This document shows positions 34,804 through 42,720 of a stretch of DNA of 64,000 nucleotides, piece by piece. The position numbers were made by a program, and so were the translations under genes. The stretch spans positions 2,604,001-2,668,000 of the forward strand of contig CANLNT010000001.1 of NCBI GenBank assembly GCA_947492825.1, written 5' to 3'. The notes beneath the pieces are model-generated. The model ran no database searches. It was not told the DNA's origin and saw only the letters and a program-made list of their open reading frames with translations. The DNA comes from an uncultured Paracoccaceae bacterium (lineage in GTDB: Bacteria > Pseudomonadota > Alphaproteobacteria > Rhodobacterales > Rhodobacteraceae). The first letter of the stretch is position 1. The number at the start of each line of letters is the position of its first letter.

Positions 34804-35232
34804 ATGAAACGTGTGCTTCTGGCCCTGATCGTCGGCGCAATTGTGGCGCTTTTCGTGTTCGGCAAAACGCCCTATCGCAACAGCATCATTGCACAGGCCG
34901 CCGGGATCGCGGGCAGCGATCTGACCTGCTTCTTTGACGGCCATTACATCCAGGGCGACGTGCCTGTGGCGGTGCTTTTGCCCGAAGGCACGGCGTTTCT
35001 GTCGCCTTTTGCCGATCTGCGCGACGCGTTCTTCAACAGCGAAATGGCAAAACCATTTCACTTTGGCATCGTGGTCATCCGCAACGCGGGAACCGATGCG
35101 GCATTCGCCGAACCCTGGGGCTGGTCCTATCGCGAAACGGCGTTCTGGCAGGATGGGGCGTTCAACCCGTTTGATCTGGCCTACACCGGCGATCCCGTGG
35201 CCGATTGCGAACGTGCTTTGGTTGGCGGCTAG
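34804..35232 (+). CDS. Membrane-anchored small protein, candidate immunity protein to the toxin-44-like effector
   Basis: A 142-residue protein beginning 2 bp after the effector gene. Residues 1-22 form a membrane helix or uncleaved signal (MKRVLLALIVGAIVALFVFG); the rest is predicted outside the cytoplasm. Two cysteines (LTCFF, DCERA) could pair. I recognise no family. The effector-immunity layout is typical of vgrG cargo loci, but a periplasmic immunity protein for a presumed nuclease would be unusual. It converges on the next gene with a 4-bp overlap. Confidence 0.5.
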   Translation: MKRVLLALIVGAIVALFVFGKTPYRNSIIAQAAGIAGSDLTCFFDGHYIQGDVPVAVLLPEGTAFLSPFADLRDAFFNSEMAKPFHFGIVVIRNAGTDAAFAEPWGWSYRETAFWQDGAFNPFDLAYTGDPVADCERALVGG

Positions 35233-36428
35233 ACGCGTTGCACAAACGCAGGTGCCTCGCACTGAAAGCCGGGCACCACACCAAAGGTGATCCGCGCGCG
35301 CAAGGCGATCAACGGGCGGTCCCCCAATGCGGCAGCCTTCTGCGCCTCTGCCCAGTCGATTGTCGCCACCGCCTGCCCGTTCAGATAGGGCCCGTTCGCC
35401 AAATCCATTTCTGCCTTGGTCCACCAATCCGCGACCTTTTGCGCCTTGCTGCGCAAAGGCGGCGGCGCATCTGACGCAAATGGGTCTGCGGCAACCGGCG
35501 GTGCGTCATCCTCAAACCGCGCGCTCAGGTCCACGCCTGTAATCCGCGCGATGCTGGCTTCTGCAATCTCGGCAAAGCTGTCGTGGCCCGCGCAATCCAG
35601 CAGCCACCCAATGCGCGCCGGATGCCCCGCGTATCCTGCCACCTCGATCTTTTGGTCCGGGCTGGCTGGCCCCTCTTCACTGGCGACCCAATCCGCAAGG
35701 TCCTGATCAGAAATCGCCACGCCCAGCACCATCCGCGCCAGCGCGCCGCCTGCATCCATCCCGGCGGCGGCGTGTTTCAACCGCGCAAGGTAATCCACCG
35801 GGGCCACCATCATCGCAGCCGCCACCGCGCGCGCCAGCGCGCAATCTGCATCATCGTCGTCGCGCGCCTGCGCAATTTGTCCGGCGACAGCACTCACATT
35901 GCCCCACCCGGCCAGCCGCAGCGCCCAGACCCGCACAGCCGGCGGCCCGTCCAACCCTGTCGCAATCGCCTCTGCCGGGTAGACGCCGATCAACAGACAA
36001 CAGGCCAGCCCCAGCGCCTGATGCTGGGGTGAAGGCCCGCCCAGCAGCCGCAGCGCCAGATCATGCACCGCCGCGCGCCCGTGCCAGCAAAGGCCCAGCG
36101 CGGCACCGCGCATCAGGTCCGAATCTTCGGCCAATGCGGCCATCAGCACCGGCACCCGCGCACGCCGGTCGCCCACATTCGCCAGATAGGCCAATGCTGC
36201 CACGGTGTCGGCGTCGGGGTCATCCTCGAACCGTTCCAGCGCGTGATCCCAGCCCACGGACCCGGCCAGCATCAGCCCTTCCAGATTGGCGCTGATCTGC
36301 GCATCGAGGGCCGCCAGATCATCCAGATCCGCCTCTGTGCTGCGCTGCATGTCGCGCCGCATCCGCAGCAGGATCGGCACCTCTGCCGCATGCTGTACAA
36401 TGACCGGAACGATGACCTTGGCGTTCAT
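35229..36428 (-). CDS. TIGR02270-like HEAT-repeat-type T6SS-associated protein
   Basis: A 399-residue, helix-rich protein of short repeats (TVAALAYLANVGDRRARVPVLMAALAED, MRGAALGLCWHGRAAV), beginning NAKVIVPVIVQHAAEVPILL. It resembles the TIGR02270 family, which is linked to T6SS effector loci. The family function is not known; helical repeats suggest a scaffold or chaperone. It is the last gene of the eight-gene minus-strand operon, starting 1 bp after the DUF6484-like gene. Confidence 0.65.
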   Translation of the reverse strand: MNAKVIVPVIVQHAAEVPILLRMRRDMQRSTEADLDDLAALDAQISANLEGLMLAGSVGWDHALERFEDDPDADTVAALAYLANVGDRRARVPVLMAALAEDSDLMRGAALGLCWHGRAAVHDLALRLLGGPSPQHQALGLACCLLIGVYPAEAIATGLDGPPAVRVWALRLAGWGNVSAVAGQIAQARDDDDADCALARAVAAAMMVAPVDYLARLKHAAAGMDAGGALARMVLGVAISDQDLADWVASEEGPASPDQKIEVAGYAGHPARIGWLLDCAGHDSFAEIAEASIARITGVDLSARFEDDAPPVAADPFASDAPPPLRSKAQKVADWWTKAEMDLANGPYLNGQAVATIDWAEAQKAAALGDRPLIALRARITFGVVPGFQCEAPAFVQRV

Positions 36429-36429
36429 G

Positions 36430-36894
36430 TCAGTTGATCTTGACCGACGCCCCGGCGATCCGGTTGGTGCCCTTGGCGGTGCTCAGAAGGTATTCACCGT
36501 TCAATTCGATCCGGCCATCCGCCGTCAGGGTGATCGCCGCCTTGCCGCAGGTCAGTCGCAGCTTGCGGGGATGCGAAATCACCGTCTGATCACTGCCCTT
36601 GGTCACCACCAATGCCGCATCCTCGGGTGGCTGTTCCACCACCGGGGCCGGTTCACCCTGATCCTGCATCCGGCCCAGAATGATCGGCTTTGCCGCATCC
36701 CCGCCCTCGCACATCACTGCAACCTTGTCGCCCGCCGCCAAGGTATCAGCGGCCACTAACAGCCCTGCCGCGCGGATCGTCAGTCCGGCCCAGCGGATGC
36801 GCACCGCGCCCTGCGCCACGCCAATTACCTGCGCCACCACAACCCCGTGAACCGCACCGGTGTGCTTTTCGATCTCTGTTACATCGTCGCGCAT
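36430..36894 (-). CDS. DUF6484-like T6SS-associated protein
   Basis: A 154-residue protein with an OB-like N-terminal part (GVVVAQVIGVAQGAVRIRWAG, followed by GDKVAVMCEGGDAAKPIILG) and a beta-strand C-terminal part (TLTADGRIELNGEYLLSTAKG, GASVKIN) that resembles the repetitive needle end of VgrG. I match it to the DUF6484 type found beside vgrG genes, from memory. It may be an accessory spike or adaptor protein. Start 36894 was chosen because the longer frame runs into the upstream gene. Confidence 0.55.
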   Translation of the reverse strand: MRDDVTEIEKHTGAVHGVVVAQVIGVAQGAVRIRWAGLTIRAAGLLVAADTLAAGDKVAVMCEGGDAAKPIILGRMQDQGEPAPVVEQPPEDAALVVTKGSDQTVISHPRKLRLTCGKAAITLTADGRIELNGEYLLSTAKGTNRIAGASVKIN

Positions 36895-36904
36895 GTCAGA
36901 CCTC

Positions 36905-37687
36905 CTATCGGATCTTGATATGTTGCAGCGGGGCCGGGCGCCCCGCGCCGCTGTGAAAATAGGTGATGATCGGGGCAAAGGCAGCCTCGTCACAGGCAAA
37001 GGCAATGTCGATCGGTTGCACCACAAGCGTCGGCTCTACCAAGCCCGCCACCTCTGGCACAAGGCCCGCGGCCCGCGCACTTTGCCCCCTTCGCGGATAG
37101 GCCCCCAGCAGGGCCAACTGCCCCCAAAGCGTCAGCATCTCATAGGTCCCGGCCAGCACCGTATCATCGGGCGGCGCAGTAAAGGCGATCTCGACACTGC
37201 GGTCCTGTCCCAGCTTTTGCGGGCGCTTGTAATCCACCCCGAACCGCAGCCCTTTGGGCAACGGTGGATAGGGCAAATCGGCCGGGATCACCGGGGCGGC
37301 AATCGCCTCTGGCAATTGCAGAAACGCCAAATGGGTCACACCGCGTGCAATCAACACATGCGCGAGCAGCTTGATCGCGCCGGGATGCAGGTTCTGGGCC
37401 GCAATCGTCCAGGTCTGGCGCATCTTGGCTTCGTTGAATTGCGCCTCCTGCACGGCGCAGCTGACAGGCAACTCTGGATCGGCTGCCACGAAAAAGCCCG
37501 CCGTCACGCACCGCGCCCAAAACACCACGGGATCAGGGGTGACTGCATGTGGATCAGCGGGTTCATCCACCACGTTCGCTTCGAACAATGCGACACCCGG
37601 CCCCATCGCGATCACCTGAAACTGACCGGCCGATGCCGGGTCCATCGCAAAGCGAAACGTGTCGGATGGGGTCGGAAACTCAATCAT
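36905..37687 (-). CDS. Unknown T6SS-island protein
   Basis: A 260-residue soluble protein without signal or membrane segments. Motifs such as AVQEAQFNEAKMRQTWTIAA and FGVDYKRPQKLG are visible, but I recognise no family. Its start overlaps the stop of the DUF3396-type gene by 8 bp, so it is translated with the operon. A basal role as adaptor or chaperone is possible given the syntenic setting. Residues C67 and C82 are the only cysteine pair in the N-terminal half. Confidence 0.6.
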   Translation of the reverse strand: MIEFPTPSDTFRFAMDPASAGQFQVIAMGPGVALFEANVVDEPADPHAVTPDPVVFWARCVTAGFFVAADPELPVSCAVQEAQFNEAKMRQTWTIAAQNLHPGAIKLLAHVLIARGVTHLAFLQLPEAIAAPVIPADLPYPPLPKGLRFGVDYKRPQKLGQDRSVEIAFTAPPDDTVLAGTYEMLTLWGQLALLGAYPRRGQSARAAGLVPEVAGLVEPTLVVQPIDIAFACDEAAFAPIITYFHSGAGRPAPLQHIKIR

Positions 37688-38711
37688 AATCGGTCTCGAA
37701 CGCCGCCAGCCAGGCATCCGCCACATCCTGATTGAAATAGCGATTGTTGCTCTTGAATTTTGGCAGGCGCGCGGGCGCAAGGGCAGCGGCCACCGCGCGG
37801 TAAGGGGCGATATAATCACCTGTGGTCACATCCCCGATCTGCGGTGCAGCACCGGCTTGTAAGATCATCCCATCGCTCAGATCGTGGCCGATCACGCCAT
37901 CCGCACCTGACAGCGCGGCCTGCACGCTCTCCTGCCCGCCGCACAATTCCTCAAGCATCGGGTTGCGCACCAGCGTCAGCCATTGCGCCCGCTTGAAGCG
38001 CGGCAGGAACCACGGATGGTCTGGCCAATACTTCAGCAATTGCGTTGCCACACTGCCAAACACCTCATAGTCCAGCCCCGGATGTCGGGCCAGCATCGCC
38101 GCCAACCCGCTGTCCATCGTCTGACGCAAAGGACGCGATGAAACTTCGGTATGCGCCTTGATGCCATAGCCCGCATGACCACTGACAAACGCCGATTGCC
38201 GCACACAGGCCAGCCCCTGCACCCAGGCCAGCAGCGCCTCGGGCGCGGCCAGCGGATGATCCAGGGGGAACGACACCGAGATTGAGGACACCATCGGCAT
38301 GAAGATCGCGTTTTGCACCTCGTACTTCTGATAGTTCGCCTCGACCGCCTCTGCGATGCCGGCCTCTGTCGTTGGCAGCGGCGGCAGCGGCTTGTAGTGC
38401 ACAAACAGCTCTGCCGCACTGACCCCATCGCCGGTGCCACGCATTTCCAGCCATTGCCGCGCGCCCACGCGGGGGCGTTCGAACAAGGCGGCAAAGGCCG
38501 CATCCGATTTTGCCCCGCGCTTGGCAAACCCACGCATTGTGCCGGTCACAAAATGCGTCAGCTGCCCGTCCAGCGCTGCCATCGCCTGATCCGCCATATC
38601 GCGCAGCAAGGCGGGATCGGCATGGTCAAAGTACAGCGTGCAGGACATGCAAGGGGCCAGCAGCGTGGTCCCGTCGTCTGCCGTGACTGTCAGGGCCTCA
38701 GGTGTCGTCAT
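37680..38711 (-). CDS. DUF3396 / type VI immunity-family protein
   Basis: A 343-residue soluble protein. The C-terminal LVRNPMLEELCGGQESVQAAL and LSDGMILQAGAAPQIGD followed by YRAVAAALAPARL match my memory of DUF3396, annotated as type VI immunity family. Its start overlaps the 3' end of the nuclease-S74 gene by 14 bp, the strongest coupling in the operon, so it is the best candidate for the cognate immunity protein. Cytoplasmic location would suit protection against a nuclease. Start ATG 38711. Confidence 0.7.
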   Translation of the reverse strand: MTTPEALTVTADDGTTLLAPCMSCTLYFDHADPALLRDMADQAMAALDGQLTHFVTGTMRGFAKRGAKSDAAFAALFERPRVGARQWLEMRGTGDGVSAAELFVHYKPLPPLPTTEAGIAEAVEANYQKYEVQNAIFMPMVSSISVSFPLDHPLAAPEALLAWVQGLACVRQSAFVSGHAGYGIKAHTEVSSRPLRQTMDSGLAAMLARHPGLDYEVFGSVATQLLKYWPDHPWFLPRFKRAQWLTLVRNPMLEELCGGQESVQAALSGADGVIGHDLSDGMILQAGAAPQIGDVTTGDYIAPYRAVAAALAPARLPKFKSNNRYFNQDVADAWLAAFETDYD

Positions 38712-39543
38712 CTTGGTCTTTCTGCAGGGCCGCAACCTGATCGGTCAGTGCTGCAATCTGGGCCTGCTGGGTCTTGATCAGCTCCAACAGGTAGAACGGC
38801 AATTGTGCCGCCTTGATCCCGCTGAACGACCCGTCCTTGTAGTAAAGCTCTGGCACCTGTGCCTGCACCTCTTCGGCGATCAACCCGACCTCTGGTGCGC
38901 CATCATGCGCCCAGTTGAAGGATTTTACGTCCAGCTCCAACAATCGCTCTGCCCGCAGATCAGCCTCGGCAATATCGGTTTTGTAACGCTCTGACGATGG
39001 AATGCGAATTGGGATGCCGCTACCACCGGGCACCCGTACAGGCGCACCCGACGTCCCCGGCGCCCCGCGCGGGATGCCAATGCCGCCGGTTTGCGGCATC
39101 CCAAAGGGGTCAAGTGCGGGCACTTCGACGCCCACCGGATTGGCCCCGCGCGCATCGCACTGGCAGGTCTCGGGGTCCAGCTTGGGGTCGTCGTTGTCAA
39201 AGTCGGGGTTATGCTGGCGGTTGATGTCGTTGTAATCATCGCGCTGCAATTCGCCATTGCCTTGCCCCGGTCTGCGCGACCAATCGTCCACCGTTCCATC
39301 ATTGCGGGTGAACTTCAGGTCCACCACGGTATCGCCATTGATCGTCAAATCCGGCCTGCGGATTTGCGCGGCATTGCCCGACAGATAGGAATTCACCGTG
39401 GACCACCAGGAACTGCCACGCTCCCATGTGCCGTCCTGCAGCAGCCGCCACGGCTGCTGATGCTCCAACCCAAGGTCCTGGCCCGTCGCGTTCTGAAAGG
39501 CGTCGGCGGCATCCTCGAAACACTTTTCCTTATCTGTCGTCAT
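38698..39543 (-). CDS. Putative T6SS effector: PD-(D/E)xK nuclease-like domain fused to S74 tail-fibre chaperone
   Basis: A 281-residue protein with three parts. Residues 1-130 look like a toxin nuclease: RRPDLTI (P64-D65), VVDLKF (D75-x-K77) and Q100-RDD-Y104 (QxxxY), ending LDPETCQC, as in restriction-endonuclease-fold toxins. Residues 130-182 are a Gly/Pro-rich linker. Residues 183-281 are a peptidase S74 intramolecular chaperone: SSERYKTDI supplies the Ser184/Lys188 dyad, then VKSFNWAHDG, GLIAEEVQAQVPEL and a C-terminal coiled coil. S74 domains normally trimerise phage tail spikes and cut themselves off. It follows a DUF4150 PAAR-like gene and precedes a DUF3396 gene. Confidence 0.68.
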   Translation of the reverse strand: MTTDKEKCFEDAADAFQNATGQDLGLEHQQPWRLLQDGTWERGSSWWSTVNSYLSGNAAQIRRPDLTINGDTVVDLKFTRNDGTVDDWSRRPGQGNGELQRDDYNDINRQHNPDFDNDDPKLDPETCQCDARGANPVGVEVPALDPFGMPQTGGIGIPRGAPGTSGAPVRVPGGSGIPIRIPSSERYKTDIAEADLRAERLLELDVKSFNWAHDGAPEVGLIAEEVQAQVPELYYKDGSFSGIKAAQLPFYLLELIKTQQAQIAALTDQVAALQKDQDDDT

Positions 39544-39559
39544 CGCGCATCACGCCCCA

Positions 39560-40081
39560 TCAGATCGACCCTTCGGGATAGAATTCGACAAAATCATCGC
39601 CATCATTGCCCGCATCACACCAGCAGAATATCCGGCACAGGATATCCTCGATATCGCCCAGCCCGGTCATGTTGCCCTGCAACTCGGCTGGGTTGGTGGT
39701 GTTGGGCGAATTGCCGTTCATCGTCATCGGATCGCTCAGCCGGGCGACATTCTTGCCCTCGGCCATCACGTCAAAGCTGTAGTTGATGAACTTGGCCTTG
39801 CCCTTGATCTTGCCTGATACGACGCCGCCGCCTGCCGTGCCGCCCTCGTCACCTGTGCTGGTCGAAAACTCCGACGTCTTCAACGCGATCGGCACACCAT
39901 CGGCCTTCACCGTCTTGGTGCCCTTTGCCAGATGCTTCGACAAGGCAATGTTGGGATAGGGGATTGGCACCGGCCCGCCGGGGGACGGTGTTTTGCACAC
40001 ATCAGGCGGGCCACAGATCGCGATGCCATCGCTTTTCTTGTGCACGACCGTCAGCTTGTTGACGACAACGGTGGGGATCAT
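39560..40081 (-). CDS. DUF4150 PAAR-like tip protein
   Basis: A 173-residue protein starting MIPTVVVNKLTVVHKKSDG. The core with DVCKTPSPGGPVPIPYPNIALSKHLA is the standard DUF4150 (PAAR-like) signature. In many genomes this domain is fused to a toxin after a C-rich hinge. Here the protein stops soon after such a hinge (DILCRIFCWCDAGND), and the toxin-like domain is encoded separately 17 bp downstream. It should cap VgrG and recruit the effector, with DUF2169 helping to load it. Confidence 0.85.
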   Translation of the reverse strand: MIPTVVVNKLTVVHKKSDGIAICGPPDVCKTPSPGGPVPIPYPNIALSKHLAKGTKTVKADGVPIALKTSEFSTSTGDEGGTAGGGVVSGKIKGKAKFINYSFDVMAEGKNVARLSDPMTMNGNSPNTTNPAELQGNMTGLGDIEDILCRIFCWCDAGNDGDDFVEFYPEGSI

Positions 40082-40092
40082 GGTCTTCCCTT

Positions 40093-41127
40093 TCAGGCCT
40101 GTTGCTGCGCTGCCAGCAGGACAGCGCTGCGGTGCGGGTTGGTGTCAGAGGCGCAATAGACCAGCGCCGATTGCGGGCCGCCGGGTGCGGCATGGGTCAG
40201 ATCGCGCCACGCAAGGGCTGCCAGCAAAGGGCCAGACGCAGCCCCCACATCGCCCCAGCAATCCGCCGGGTGTTGCAGGTCCAACGGGTGGCCGTGTTTG
40301 GCCCCGGTCCGCAGATACGCAGTCGACCATTCGTCGCTGCGCCAGACCTCGCCGTTCTGGTCGCAATAGGTCACATCAGCCTGATGCCCCTCGGGGTCCA
40401 GCAAGGCCTTGAGAACCGTGCTCAGCCCATCGCCCGTGTTGGGCGCACCATCGTACCACGGGCTTGGTTCTTCGGCCTGGGCGGCGGCTTGCAGCAGCAC
40501 CGCTTGCGACAAGTCCGCAATATGGGCCGCTGATGTCAGCATCACGAACCCCGCGCCCTCGCCGGGGATCAGGCCCATCGGGGCCTCGTCGCCCTTCAGC
40601 CGCCCCTGCCGGTCCAGCCAGTCCAGCGTCGCCTGCCCCTGACTTTCCAAACCGCCGACAAGGCACATCTCTGCCTCTCCGGCGGCGATCAATGCGGCTG
40701 CCTCGCCCATCAGTGCCAGCCCGCCATGATGGCCTGTCGCCACCATCCGACTGCGGTCAGCATCCGCCGGGCACGGCAGATTGGTGATGACCTCTGCGGC
40801 CAGCCTGGCAATCTCTGCCTCGCCCCAGCCGGGGCGTTCCGCGGGCAGCGACAGGAACACCGGCACGGGTGCTGTGACCCGCAGGGTGGCGACACAATCG
40901 GCTGCGGCCATCAGGGCCATCTGGCGCAGGCGCGCGACCTCTCCGGGTACGGTCTCTGCACCGGGCAGGCGCGCCAGCGTCAGCGGCTGGCCTGTGGTCG
41001 TGCTGGGATAGCGCGGGCTTTTGCGAAACTGGTTGATCCTTGCCCGGACCGCCGCCGACACCGAAGGCAATCCAATCCCGACAGAGGCAACAGCGCCCGC
41101 GCCCGCCAGATAGACCGCGCCGCTCAT
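40093..41127 (-). CDS. Beta-ketoacyl synthase-like T6SS accessory protein lacking the catalytic Cys
   Basis: A 344-residue thiolase-fold protein. VYLAGAGAVASVGIGLPSV and AAALIAAGEAEMCLVGGLES resemble the N-terminal ketosynthase lobe. Where an active enzyme has the nucleophile Cys, the segment reads ATGHHGGLALMGEA, with no Cys. TYCDQNGEVWRSDEW corresponds to the DLNGE-type motif seen in T6SS-linked ketosynthase-like proteins. It is coupled to DUF2169 by an ATGA overlap. It is probably a scaffold or chaperone for the PAAR-like protein rather than a synthase. Confidence 0.72.
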   Translation of the reverse strand: MSGAVYLAGAGAVASVGIGLPSVSAAVRARINQFRKSPRYPSTTTGQPLTLARLPGAETVPGEVARLRQMALMAAADCVATLRVTAPVPVFLSLPAERPGWGEAEIARLAAEVITNLPCPADADRSRMVATGHHGGLALMGEAAALIAAGEAEMCLVGGLESQGQATLDWLDRQGRLKGDEAPMGLIPGEGAGFVMLTSAAHIADLSQAVLLQAAAQAEEPSPWYDGAPNTGDGLSTVLKALLDPEGHQADVTYCDQNGEVWRSDEWSTAYLRTGAKHGHPLDLQHPADCWGDVGAASGPLLAALAWRDLTHAAPGGPQSALVYCASDTNPHRSAVLLAAQQQA

Positions 41128-42161
41128 GCGGCGGCCTGTGCGTCAGCGCGCACAATGCGCTTTTGGTCGACCGAAATGCGCGTGATCTTGCGCCCATCCG
41201 CACCACAGGGATAGACCGCGCGCCACATCAGCACCAGCTTGCCAAGGTCAGGCTCAATGATGATCCGGCGCATGTTCACCTCTTGCTGTACCCAACGTCC
41301 GGCGACCATCGTGCGCACAGTGGGGATCACGCGCGGAATGCGAAATGCCATTTCGCCGTCGGGGGTCAGATTGCGCAGGCTGACCGGCTCGTGCCCGCGC
41401 AGCGTCTTGGGGGATTGCAACGCCGGTGCGGCGACACGGAAAAATCCGGGCTGCACGTCATCAGGCCAAAACGGCATCCGGGTGTTTTGCCAGTGTTCGT
41501 CATAGGTGCCACCCATGCCGCGCCGCGGGAACCATGTGACCGGTTGGGCCGCGAATCCCGCCACCGGTGTGACGGCCCGTGCCGTGGCACGGCCGACCGG
41601 GTCATCGGGATCCTCGACCGTCGGGGCAGGTTGCCCCAGCAGTTGCGCAGGATCCGCGGCAAAGCCGCTGCCTGCGGGATTGCGTTCGTCCCAAATAGGG
41701 CCTTTGGCGGTCTCTTGCCCGCCGCCCCATGCATTCTCATAGATGATCGGCATCCGGGCGAAAGGTTCGGGCGCATCCGGCACCACACCGGTCAGCCCGC
41801 GCACCCAGACCCGCGGCCCTGTCACCCGCACGCGGGCCGAGACAGGCCCGACGGTGACACCGGCCAAAACTTCGCTGACCATCTTGCCACCGGGCGCATG
41901 GGCCGAACCGTTGACGACCACGTCCGTACCGGGATGATCCAGCGTCAATTCCAGATCGCGCAGCAGCGTGGCCTTGGGGTCATCGCCCAGATAAAGCGGT
42001 GTCTTGACCACCGGTTCCTGCACTCCTGACATCACAGGCGCCGCACCTTGCGCCAGATCAAATGTCGCCTTGATCACCACCACCAGCACATGCTGCCCAT
42101 CCACCCCTGTCAGCAAGGCACGCTCGCTGGCCATTTGGGTCAGATTGACAAGTTGCAACAT
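41124..42161 (-). CDS. DUF2169 T6SS effector chaperone/adaptor
   Basis: A 345-residue protein of the DUF2169 family, which is genetically tied to DUF4150 and VgrG and helps load PAAR-type effectors. Visible features are a beta-rich N-terminal half (LVVVIKATFDL, YLGDDPKATLLRDLELTLDHPGTDVVVNG), KMVSEVLAGVTVGPVSARVRVTGPR, and FGENAWGG-like IYENAWGGGQE. It is the first gene of the eight-gene operon. The region upstream (42162-42601) should hold the promoter. Confidence 0.85.
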   Translation of the reverse strand: MLQLVNLTQMASERALLTGVDGQHVLVVVIKATFDLAQGAAPVMSGVQEPVVKTPLYLGDDPKATLLRDLELTLDHPGTDVVVNGSAHAPGGKMVSEVLAGVTVGPVSARVRVTGPRVWVRGLTGVVPDAPEPFARMPIIYENAWGGGQETAKGPIWDERNPAGSGFAADPAQLLGQPAPTVEDPDDPVGRATARAVTPVAGFAAQPVTWFPRRGMGGTYDEHWQNTRMPFWPDDVQPGFFRVAAPALQSPKTLRGHEPVSLRNLTPDGEMAFRIPRVIPTVRTMVAGRWVQQEVNMRRIIIEPDLGKLVLMWRAVYPCGADGRKITRISVDQKRIVRADAQAAA

Positions 42162-42601
42162 GACGATCCTCGAAATTCATCCGGCTCAGGAAAACGGGGG
42201 AGCCACCGTTCATAATGACCCAAGGGTAACGCCGTTTGACAGGCCACCGCAAGCCTGCGCGAGGGTTAGGAATTCCTGACCTTCGCACCCCTGCGTGGCG
42301 CCCGAAGTGCGGGCGATACGCCTGCACTTCAAACTGACCCGATCTCTGAAATCATCCCCAACGACGCGCGCGATCTGGGACAAAACAGACTTTCACGAAA
42401 GTCTGGTGCCAAATCCTTTCAAAGGATTTGAAGCCAATTTCTTTGAAAGAAATTGCCCCTCCACGTGGCTCCCGTATTTGAAGCACCCAGTCCGTCGGGC
42501 TTTCACGCGCCCTCACTGCACCCGGCTCAAAAGCCACCAGAAATCCAGATCAATCACCATCCATTGGGGGTAAGTCAGCCAGGCATTTCGCGTCGGCGAT
42601 C
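42162..42601. other. 440-bp intergenic region between T6SS island and tRNA-Pro
   Basis: No supported gene. It contains the three-hairpin array at 42386-42455 and the promoter area for the minus-strand T6SS operon near 42162-42250. An open frame on the plus strand (42295-42573) is read through the hairpins and has no recognisable family; I treat it as non-coding. Confidence 0.55.
42386..42455. repeat. Array of three perfect hairpins with regular spacing
   Basis: Arms: CAGACTTTC/GAAAGTCTG (42386-42405, loop 2), CAAATCCTTT/AAAGGATTTG (42410-42430, loop 1) and CAATTTCTTT/AAAGAAATTG (42435-42455, loop 1). Centres lie 24.5 and 25 bp apart. All three share CTTTC or CTTTG next to the centre. The sequences are otherwise different, so this is not a simple tandem duplication. 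It may be a dispersed mobile repeat, an RNA with stacked hairpins, or a transcription barrier before the tRNA. Confidence 0.75.
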
Positions 42602-42678
42602 TGGTCGGGCTGAGAGGATTCGAACCTCCGACCCCCTGCTCCCGAAGCAGGTGCGCTACCAGGCTGCGCTACAGCCCG
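42602..42678 (-). tRNA. tRNA-Pro (CGG)
   Basis: A 77-nt cloverleaf with encoded CCA (TGG at 42602-42604 on plus). It starts CGGGCTGTAGCGCAGC. The anticodon stem CCTGC/GCAGG has loop TTCGGGA, anticodon CGG. The T-arm is GGAGGTTCGAATCCTC. Its 3' end faces the T6SS island, a position often used for integration, but no matching att repeat was seen at the far side. Confidence 0.93.
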
Positions 42679-42720
42679 ACCGTGGCGGCGTCCTAGCCGG
42701 AGGCGCGTATTTTGACAAGC

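Noticed and set aside
42295-42573. 92-codon open frame on plus strand between T6SS island and tRNA-Pro
   Set aside because: It reads straight through the three hairpins, has no ribosome site and no recognisable domain; structure in the DNA explains the sequence better.
42602-42678. tRNA-Pro as integration site of the T6SS island
   Set aside because: I searched by eye for a copy of the tRNA 3' end near 31.5 kb and found none; no integrase is present.
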